From an uncultured Muribaculaceae bacterium (GTDB taxonomy: Bacteria > Bacteroidota > Bacteroidia > Bacteroidales > Muribaculaceae), in assembly GCA_910588065.1 (NCBI GenBank), contig CAJUPZ010000017.1:1-60695 (forward strand): a stretch of DNA of 60,695 nt. Direction: 5' to 3'. The translations under genes and the position numbers were made by a program. The notes beneath the pieces are model-generated. The model was not told the origin of the DNA. It saw nothing but the letters and a program-made list of their open reading frames with translations, and ran no database searches. Shown here one piece after another: positions 9,665-16,030 of this stretch. Numbering within the stretch: position 1 is the first letter of the stretch; each line of letters opens with the position of its first letter.

Positions 9665-9679
9665 TGCTTATACCGGCTA

Positions 9680-9781
9680 TCAGCGGGGAGTGTGCTTGCC
9701 GGTGCAGATGTGTATCTTGTTCATTTGCGGAGGTGTGAGCACCTTGGCTCCGGGCAGATTTATTTTAGGAATCTTCTTCAT
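9680..9781 (-). CDS. 33-residue putative precursor-like peptide
   Basis: A short gene directly after the VKOR gene: the VKOR stop (9785-9783) and this ATG (9781-9779) are separated by 1 nt, so translation is probably coupled. The product begins MKKIPKINLPGAK, continues VLTPPQMNKIH and ends with a short tail ICTGKHTPR containing the only cysteine. The N-terminal pattern (Lys-rich start, 'KINL', 'VLTPPQM') resembles leaders of Bacteroidales natural-product precursor peptides, whose leaders usually end in GG. No GG is present here. It ends before a strong terminator, so it belongs to the thioredoxin-VKOR unit. Its role is unknown: candidates are a substrate of the disulfide pair, a regulatory peptide, or a decayed precursor. 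Call rests on position and composition only. Confidence 0.55.
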   Translation of the reverse strand: MKKIPKINLPGAKVLTPPQMNKIHICTGKHTPR

Positions 9782-9782
9782 A

Positions 9783-10784
9783 TCATTCAGCAGTACGTTT
9801 TTCTATAAAAGTAACAATGCGGTTGATTGTTAGCAGAGCCACCACGAAAGCCGCCGCCATGGCAAAGAACGGCACCGACAGCGGAAAAGCATAGTGCCAC
9901 CACCCGCCGAAAAAGTAGCATAAAAATTGCAACCAGAGGATGCACTGGGTCATGACGCAGAGAGTACACCATGTGTGCAGACGGAACCGCTGATACCAGA
10001 TGCTCCACACCGTAAACGGCAGGCAGCAACCGTTGATAAGAGCAAGGTAGCCGATATGTTGCGGAAAGATAAAGAGCAGCGCGGTGCATACCGTGAAGTA
10101 AGCAAACCCTACCTCGCTCCATCCGAACAATCCGAAAAATTTTGACGCTTTCTGTTCCAGCACTGTGTCACAACCATGCTCCTTGAGAATACCGCACAGA
10201 CTGTCGGCCGACTTTGAACTGACCTTAAGCGATTTGAGAATCAGCAGCCATGTCACTCCAATGCCGGCGAAATCAACCAGCACAAGCAAAACGGTAGACA
10301 GATTCGACCACAATCGTGATGCCACAAAGCCGTACACCAGCAGAGCTGCAGTGCATAAGACAAGCACCCACAGCTTTGCCTTGGCTGCGAGAGAATAAAA
10401 CCGGTGTGATGCATAGTCAGGCTCCGCCGAATTGTCATCGGGATATGCAAGAAGCACAATTCCGGTTGCATCATCCTCAAAATCAGCCATTTCAACCGTC
10501 TGCTTCCCATTCTTGCTGCTGAAGGTATAGCCATCCGGGCTGATACTCTCCACCACCACAAACCCGCCTGCCGTCTGCGCCATGAACGGTGTGGGAATCT
10601 GCCGCAGCTGCGAGTTGTCGGCCAGTTGCAGCGCTTGATTCTCAATTCCGTACGAAGTCAACAGGCGCGACAAGCCGAACAGCGACTTGAAAGACATACC
10701 ATCAAACGCCTTGGCCGAAGCCTCGGGCGTGAACGGCACACCCAACGCAGTGAGATAAGATGTGAAAAGATTCGGTGTTGTCAT
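9783..10784 (-). CDS. VKOR family membrane protein with degenerate C39-like N-terminal domain
   Basis: A 333-residue inner-membrane protein that should oxidise a thioredoxin-like partner using quinone. The C-terminal half has the VKOR layout: loop cysteines C197 and C205, the redox CxxC (WCTLC, C273 and C276), and about five transmembrane segments. Residues 1-125 resemble a C39 peptidase-like domain (SLFGLSRLLTSYGIENQALQ, IPTPFMAQTAGGFVVVE), but the catalytic Cys and His of that family are missing, so it is probably a binding domain. It lies 10 bp after the CPHC thioredoxin gene and 1 nt before the small peptide gene. VKOR assignment is strong; the role of the N-terminal domain is inferred. 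Confidence 0.85.
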   Translation of the reverse strand: MTTPNLFTSYLTALGVPFTPEASAKAFDGMSFKSLFGLSRLLTSYGIENQALQLADNSQLRQIPTPFMAQTAGGFVVVESISPDGYTFSSKNGKQTVEMADFEDDATGIVLLAYPDDNSAEPDYASHRFYSLAAKAKLWVLVLCTAALLVYGFVASRLWSNLSTVLLVLVDFAGIGVTWLLILKSLKVSSKSADSLCGILKEHGCDTVLEQKASKFFGLFGWSEVGFAYFTVCTALLFIFPQHIGYLALINGCCLPFTVWSIWYQRFRLHTWCTLCVMTQCILWLQFLCYFFGGWWHYAFPLSVPFFAMAAAFVVALLTINRIVTFIEKRTAE

Positions 10785-10794
10785 GCCTCAGGGG

Positions 10795-11097
10795 TCATAG
10801 GTACTCCTCAACCTTTGAATAGAGCGTATTGCCGTCGAGTTCACCGCTCACTCGCCACATCACTTCGCCGTTTTTAAACACCATGAATGTGGGTATAGTC
10901 TCAACCTTGAGCTCATCCGCGAGGTCCTGATACTTATCCACATCGAACTGATACACAGGCGCGCGGCCGTCGATAAGAGCCTTCACATCCTCCACCACCG
11001 GCATCATCTTGCGGCAGTGAGGACACCATGTAGCATAAAATTCCACGAGCACCGCACCCTTTTCGGCGGCAAGCTTGTTTAACACATCTTTGTCCAT
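10795..11097 (-). CDS. Thioredoxin-fold protein with DsbA-like CPHC active site
   Basis: A 100-residue thioredoxin. The active site is C25-P-H-C28 (ATWCPHCRK) and the cis-proline loop is TIPT (P69). CPHC is the motif typical of oxidising DsbA proteins rather than the CGPC of reducing thioredoxins. No signal peptide or membrane segment is visible, so it should be cytoplasmic unless exported by another route. It is the first gene of a unit with a VKOR protein, the expected redox partner, and a 33-residue peptide. I infer that it shuttles oxidising equivalents between VKOR and a substrate. Confidence 0.85.
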   Translation of the reverse strand: MDKDVLNKLAAEKGAVLVEFYATWCPHCRKMMPVVEDVKALIDGRAPVYQFDVDKYQDLADELKVETIPTFMVFKNGEVMWRVSGELDGNTLYSKVEEYL

Positions 11098-11204
11098 ATA
11101 TTCAAATTTTGGTTAAGTTCTCATGTTTTCAACCCGTCAGAGAGCCACAATGTTCACCACTTTGATTATCTTTGCACAATTAAAATCTTAATAACATCAT
11201 TTTT
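11098..11204. promoter_or_regulatory. Divergent promoter region, -7 box TATCTTTG for the aminotransferase operon
   Basis: TATCTTTG at 11167-11174 lies 30 bp before the ATG at 11205. The minus-strand promoter for the thioredoxin unit must also lie here, but I see no clear TAnnTTTG for it. Confidence 0.55.
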
Positions 11205-12398
11205 ATGTTTCATATCTCAGACCGCGTTACCAACCTCTCCCCATCGCAGACACTCGCCATGTCACAAAAGAGCTCAGAGCTCAAAGCACAGGGAGTGGAT
11301 GTTATAAACCTTTCTGTCGGCGAGCCCGACTTCAACACCCCTGCCCACATCAAGGAGGCGGCAAAAAAAGCCATCGACGACAACTTCACATTCTACACCC
11401 CGGTTGCAGGCTATATGTCGCTGCGCAAAGCCATAGCACAGAACCTCAAGGAGGTGAACGGTGTTGACTACGCGCCCGAGCAGATTGTTGTTGGCGGCGG
11501 TGCCAAGCAGGCGCTCTGCAACGCAGTGCTGAGCATAGTGAACCGCGGCGATGAGGTCATTATCCCCACCCCCGCATGGGTCAGCTATGTGGAGATGGTG
11601 AAGCTTGCCGAGGGCACCAATGTTCTCGTGCCCGCCGGCATAGAGCAGGATTTCAAGATAACACCCGCCCAGCTTCGCGAAGCCATCACCCCCCGCACAC
11701 GCCTCATCATCATCTGCTCGCCTTCAAACCCCACCGGCAGCGTATATACCCACGCCGAGCTCCAGGGTCTGGTGGATGTGCTCAAAGATTATCCCGACAT
11801 CACCATCATAGCCGACGAGATATACCAGCACATCAACTTTACCGGCAGCTTCACATCCCTTGGTGCATTCCCCGAAATAGCGGACAGAGTGGTTGTTGTA
11901 AACGGAGTGAGCAAGGCATACGCAATGACCGGCTGGCGCATAGGTTTCATAGCCGCGCCCCTGCCTATAGCCAAGGCGGTGAGCAAACTCCAGAGCCAAT
12001 ACACCTCAAACCCCTCGTCCATAGCCCAGAAAGCTGCCGAGGCCGCTTACAGCGGACCGCAGGATTGCGTCGAGGAGATGAGAGTTGCCTTTGAGCGCCG
12101 CCGCAACCTTGTTGTCGAACTTGCCCGTCAGATTCCGGGGCTCGAAGTAAATGTGCCGCAGGGTGCGTTCTACCTTTTCCCGAAAGTCAGCGCCTACTTC
12201 GGCAAGAAGTTTGGCGACCGTGTGATAGCCAACGACACCGACCTTGCCATGTATCTGCTTGAAGAGGGACATGTGGCCACTGTTGCCGGTGAGGCATTCT
12301 GCCTGCCCGGCTACATTCGCCTGAGCTACGCTACCTCCGATGACAATATACGCGAGGCAATGCGCCGCATAGCGCAGGCTCTCGCCAAACTCAGCTGA
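11205..12398 (+). CDS. aspC: PLP-dependent aspartate aminotransferase
   Basis: A 397-residue class I aminotransferase that moves the amino group between aspartate and 2-oxoglutarate using pyridoxal phosphate. Visible family marks are LSVGEPDFNTP at the N-terminus, SNPTGSVYT, IADEIYQHINF, the PLP lysine K237 in VSKAYAMTGWRIGF, and a substrate-binding arginine in GYIRLSYATS near the C-terminus. It matches the I-gamma group found in Bacteroidetes, some members of which also use prephenate. It leads a compact operon running to tsaE that includes aroA, so a link to aromatic amino acid supply is possible. Substrate range is inferred. Confidence 0.9.
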   Translation: MFHISDRVTNLSPSQTLAMSQKSSELKAQGVDVINLSVGEPDFNTPAHIKEAAKKAIDDNFTFYTPVAGYMSLRKAIAQNLKEVNGVDYAPEQIVVGGGAKQALCNAVLSIVNRGDEVIIPTPAWVSYVEMVKLAEGTNVLVPAGIEQDFKITPAQLREAITPRTRLIIICSPSNPTGSVYTHAELQGLVDVLKDYPDITIIADEIYQHINFTGSFTSLGAFPEIADRVVVVNGVSKAYAMTGWRIGFIAAPLPIAKAVSKLQSQYTSNPSSIAQKAAEAAYSGPQDCVEEMRVAFERRRNLVVELARQIPGLEVNVPQGAFYLFPKVSAYFGKKFGDRVIANDTDLAMYLLEEGHVATVAGEAFCLPGYIRLSYATSDDNIREAMRRIAQALAKLS

Positions 12399-12406
12399 GA
12401 GAGCCG

Positions 12407-13507
12407 ATGACCCGCCTGCCGGTAATTCTGCTGTCGCTGCTCGTGCTCGCCGGAGCCGCATCATGCGGCTCCGGCAGCGCGTGTGCCGACCGCATCGACA
12501 CACTTCGCCTCGCCCCCACCCTGCTCGCAGGAGATGAATCCTTTCATGAGCCGCTTGGCATACTCGCCTCAGATAGCCGCCTTTTTGTCCGCAATTCGGT
12601 GAAATGCGACACTATAATAGATGAATACGCCACCGATGGCAAGTACCTCCGAAGCTTTCTGGTCAAGGGTATCGCCCCCGGGCAGATGCCGTATCTCACC
12701 GGATGGTGGTATGAGTCGGAAGGCAACCGTCTGGTGGTGGAATCGGATGTTGCGCGCCGCAAACTCCTTGCTGTCGAGAACCTTGACAGTGCCGAGCCGC
12801 AGCTACGCCTCATCATGTCGCTGAGAGACAGGATTGTAGGTGCTCCGGACGACTCTGTTGTGCCCGCATCGCTGATGAAGCTCCGCAATGGCGCGGTGCT
12901 TGCTCCAAACCTCAATAAAGCCGGCCTGCTCAACGCCTACGACTCAGCCGGGCGGTTTGTGAGAACCGTTGTCGGCTATCCCGAGGTGTTGAGACAGAGT
13001 GGATTACCTGAATACGCGCTTGCAAACTTCTTTCATCTCACCGGGCGTGTGAGTCCCGACGGCAATCATTTCGCGGCCGCCGGTGCGCTCGGCGATATTC
13101 TTTGCTTCGGCACAGCCGACGGTGACTCAGTCCGCATAACCGTTGTTGCCGGTCAACCTCAGAAAGGTATAGAGGTTGAAGCCGAGGATGGAAGCTACTC
13201 CACCTTCCGCTACACCGACAGCCTGCGATACTTTCACCCGGGCGGTGTTGTGGTGTCAGACAGCCATGTCTACACAATTGCCGGCGGACTCGCCTCCGAG
13301 GTCAACGACAGAAATAAAAAAATGGCCGCAGGAGAGATAGAGCCGCTGACAGAAATCCGGGTACATGACTATGACGGTCACCTAAAAAAAATCATTTACA
13401 TACCGGTTGGCCGATGCCTGTTGGCTGTCAGACCGGACGACTCGGCACTCTACGCCCTCGAGGAGAGCAATGAGTACGGCTACCGGCTATTTCAATTTGA
13501 GCTATGA
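12407..13507 (+). CDS. BF3164-like lipoprotein with predicted six-bladed beta-propeller
   Basis: A 366-residue lipoprotein (signal peptide with lipobox GAASC). Sequence features fit the BF3164/TolB-like propeller lipoproteins of Bacteroidales: repeated beta-hairpins with 'EYATDGKYLRSFL', 'AYDSAGRFVRTVVGYP', 'RVSPDGNHFAAAG' and 'VHDYDGHLKKIIYIPVG'. Such proteins commonly sit near short secreted peptides in Bacteroidales, but their function is not established. It starts 8 bp after aspC and overlaps aroA by 4 bp (ATGA), so it is translated within the same operon. A sensing or binding role at the envelope is only a guess. Confidence 0.75.
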   Translation: MTRLPVILLSLLVLAGAASCGSGSACADRIDTLRLAPTLLAGDESFHEPLGILASDSRLFVRNSVKCDTIIDEYATDGKYLRSFLVKGIAPGQMPYLTGWWYESEGNRLVVESDVARRKLLAVENLDSAEPQLRLIMSLRDRIVGAPDDSVVPASLMKLRNGAVLAPNLNKAGLLNAYDSAGRFVRTVVGYPEVLRQSGLPEYALANFFHLTGRVSPDGNHFAAAGALGDILCFGTADGDSVRITVVAGQPQKGIEVEAEDGSYSTFRYTDSLRYFHPGGVVVSDSHVYTIAGGLASEVNDRNKKMAAGEIEPLTEIRVHDYDGHLKKIIYIPVGRCLLAVRPDDSALYALEESNEYGYRLFQFEL

Positions 13508-14772
13508 ACTACAGAATATTTCCTCCGGAGGAGCTGCTTGACGTTGAAATCAAGCTTCCGCTGTCAAAAAGCATAAGCAACCGCGCGCTGATTATCAACG
13601 CATTGACACCCGGAGCCGCACCGCTGACAAAAGTTGCGGAGTGCGATGACACAAAGGCAATGCAATCAGCGCTGTCATCTTCTGAGCCGATTATAAACAT
13701 CGGTGCTGCCGGCACTGCAATGCGTTTTCTCACAGCGTTTTATGCAGTTGCAGAGGGCAAAATCATCACCCTTAACGGCAGCGAGCGTATGCGCAAACGT
13801 CCCATCGCTCCGCTTGTGGATGCGCTGCGCAGCCTCGGCGCTGATATTGACTACGCCGGCAATGAGGGGTTTCCTCCGCTGACCATTAAGGGTAAAAAAC
13901 TGAGTGGCGGAACTGTGGACATCGACTCATCCGTGAGCTCGCAATATATCTCCGCGCTGATGATGATTGCACCTACAATGGAAAATGGCCTTGCCATAAC
14001 CCTCTCAGGCTCAACCATCTCGCAGCCATACATCAGACTGACAGCCGACATAATGAGCCGTTTTGGAGTTGAGGCGACCATTGAAGGCAACACCATCACC
14101 ATTCCGGCAGCAACATACTCTGCTCCAAGCGGTTTTGAAATTGAGGCTGACTGGAGCGCCGCATCATATTGGTTTGAGATACAAGCTCTTACATGTGGCT
14201 GGACAGCTCTTGACGGACTATGGGAACAGAGTTCGCAGGGGGACAGCGCCATTGCCGGTCTGTACAGCCGCTTAGGAGTGGAGACCAGCTTTGAAACCGC
14301 CCCTGTACGCGCCCAGCTCGAAGCATCGCCTGAGCTGTCACCACGGTTCACTGCCGACATGAGCGACACACCCGATGTAGCGCAGACAGTAGCTGTCACT
14401 TGCTCCATGCTCGGTGTGCCGTTCAGTCTCTCCGGACTGCGCTCGCTGCGCATCAAGGAAACCGACCGTATAGCTGCCCTCGCCGCAGAGCTGCTGAAAG
14501 TGGGTGTGGTGCTCGAGACTGAAAAGACAACTGACGGCGATGAAATAATATCATGGGACGGTGGCCGCCGCCCTGTGGGTGAGGTGCCGGAATTTGACAC
14601 TTATGACGACCACCGCATGGCCATGGCTTTTGCACCTGTGGCTGTATATATTCCCGGTATAGTTATCAACAACGCCGAAGTGGTGAGCAAATCATATCCC
14701 GGATTCTGGGACGATTTACGCGCCGGCGGATTTACTGTTGAAGACGCATCCGTTCAGGAGGACAACGTATGA
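13504..14772 (+). CDS. aroA: 3-phosphoshikimate 1-carboxyvinyltransferase (EPSP synthase)
   Basis: A 422-residue EPSP synthase, which joins phosphoenolpyruvate to shikimate 3-phosphate in the shikimate pathway. Recognisable elements are LPLSKSISNRALIINALT at the N-terminus, NIGAAGTAMRFLTAFYA, SSVSSQYISALMMIAP, and RSLRIKETDRIAALAAEL followed by YDDHRMAMAFA. The phosphoenolpyruvate-binding LPxSKS, the RxxKETDR region and the DDHR motif are intact. Length is typical. It overlaps both neighbours by 4 bp, which suggests strong translational coupling. Confidence 0.95.
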   Translation: MNYRIFPPEELLDVEIKLPLSKSISNRALIINALTPGAAPLTKVAECDDTKAMQSALSSSEPIINIGAAGTAMRFLTAFYAVAEGKIITLNGSERMRKRPIAPLVDALRSLGADIDYAGNEGFPPLTIKGKKLSGGTVDIDSSVSSQYISALMMIAPTMENGLAITLSGSTISQPYIRLTADIMSRFGVEATIEGNTITIPAATYSAPSGFEIEADWSAASYWFEIQALTCGWTALDGLWEQSSQGDSAIAGLYSRLGVETSFETAPVRAQLEASPELSPRFTADMSDTPDVAQTVAVTCSMLGVPFSLSGLRSLRIKETDRIAALAAELLKVGVVLETEKTTDGDEIISWDGGRRPVGEVPEFDTYDDHRMAMAFAPVAVYIPGIVINNAEVVSKSYPGFWDDLRAGGFTVEDASVQEDNV

Positions 14773-15206
14773 TTGTAGCCCTGATACTTCTCTCAGCCCT
14801 TGTTGTTACCGGCACGCTGCTGTATTATCTTGACAAACGCTCAGCCGGAACTCAGCCCGGCGAGGCGGAAACAGATGACAGACCGCAGCCCGCGGATGAA
14901 GGATGCTGCGGCATGCATATCACCTGCGAGAAAGATTCGCTGCTGGCCGCAGTAAGCCCTGAGATAATCTATTATGACGACGAGGAGCTCGATGCTTATG
15001 CAGGCACCGGTGCTGACGACTATTCTGAGGAAGCGATAGAGGAGTTTCGCAATGTGCTCCTTACCCTGCTTCCTGAAGATATAGCAGGCTGGGGTCGGAG
15101 CATACAGTTGCGCGGCATCACCCTCCCCACCCCTGTGCGCGACGAACTTATGATGATAGTAAGCGAAGCCCGCGCTGCCGCCACCGCCACCGTACACAAT
15201 GGATAA
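14769..15206 (+). CDS. Small membrane-anchored protein with CCGxHxxC motif
   Basis: A 145-residue protein I cannot assign. Residues 1-20 form one hydrophobic segment without a clear cleavage site, suggesting an N-terminal anchor. An acidic linker follows, then CCGMHITCEKDSLL around residues 46-60, a possible metal or redox site. The rest is acidic and helical (EEAIEEFRNVLLTLLPEDIAGW, then GRSIQLRGITLPTPVRDELM). It overlaps aroA by 4 bp and the metal ABC permease gene by 8 bp, so it is probably made together with the permease. A role in metal handling with that permease is inference from motif and position. Confidence 0.7.
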   Translation: MIVALILLSALVVTGTLLYYLDKRSAGTQPGEAETDDRPQPADEGCCGMHITCEKDSLLAAVSPEIIYYDDEELDAYAGTGADDYSEEAIEEFRNVLLTLLPEDIAGWGRSIQLRGITLPTPVRDELMMIVSEARAAATATVHNG

Positions 15207-16023
15207 TTTACTGACATACAGCTTCTTTACAAACGCCCTGATTGGACTGGTGATAATCAGCATCGCCTCGGCGATGATCGGCACATATATTGTTACCCGC
15301 CGACTTGTGGCAATAAGCGGCGGGGTGACCCACGCCTGCTTCGGTGGACTCGGACTCGGCTATTATTTAGGCATAAACCCGATATTCACGGCAGCGGTTT
15401 TTGCCGTGGCCTCCTCTATGGGGGTTGAATTCATGTCGTCAAGAGGCAGGGTGCGCGAGGACAGCGCTATAGCTGTGATATGGGCCATAGGCATGGCGGT
15501 GGGAATACTGTTTGTGTTTCTTACCCCCGGGTATGTGCCTGAGCTGAACTCATTTCTTTTCGGCAATGTGCTCACCATAGCATCAGCCGACCTGTGGATG
15601 TTCGGTGGCTTCGCAGTGGTTCTGGCATTGTTCTTCGCTGTTTTTTACCGCAAGATAGTTGTATGCGCGTTCGACCGCGACTTCGCCACTGTCATCCACC
15701 TGCCCGTGAGATTCATCTCCTATTCCATGACCGTGCTTGTAGCGGTGTGTATTGTGCTGACAATCAAACTTGTGGGCGTGATGCTGCTGATGTCTATGTT
15801 CACTCTTCCTCAGATGATAGCCGAACTGTTTTGCCGACGGTTCGGCACCATAATGGCCTCATCCACAATAATATCGCTGATTTGTTGTATCGGCGGGTTG
15901 CTGCTGTCTGTGGTCATAGATGTGCCCTGCTCCGCCCTTATTGTCATTGTGATGTGTGCCGCCTACGCCATCATGGCTGTGGGTGTGCCTGTTGCAAGAC
16001 GCTTCCGTTCATCCGACTGTTGA
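15199..16023 (+). CDS. ZnuB/MntB-type metal ABC transporter permease
   Basis: A 274-residue integral membrane protein with about eight or nine transmembrane helices, of the ABC-3 (zinc/manganese/iron) permease family. Characteristic regions are IGTYIVTRRLVAISGGVTHACFGGLGLGY near the N-terminus and KLVGVMLLMSMFTLPQMIAELF in the second half. No ATPase or metal-binding lipoprotein gene is adjacent; the partners must be elsewhere. It overlaps the CCGxHxxC protein gene by 8 bp and ends 7 bp before porW. The metal is not predictable from sequence. Confidence 0.88.
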   Translation: MDNLLTYSFFTNALIGLVIISIASAMIGTYIVTRRLVAISGGVTHACFGGLGLGYYLGINPIFTAAVFAVASSMGVEFMSSRGRVREDSAIAVIWAIGMAVGILFVFLTPGYVPELNSFLFGNVLTIASADLWMFGGFAVVLALFFAVFYRKIVVCAFDRDFATVIHLPVRFISYSMTVLVAVCIVLTIKLVGVMLLMSMFTLPQMIAELFCRRFGTIMASSTIISLICCIGGLLLSVVIDVPCSALIVIVMCAAYAIMAVGVPVARRFRSSDC

Positions 16024-16030
16024 CGCACAC

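Noticed and set aside
9603..9833. 76-codon plus-strand frame after the FKBP gene
   Set aside because: Runs through the palindromic terminator and is antisense to the VKOR end and the small peptide gene.
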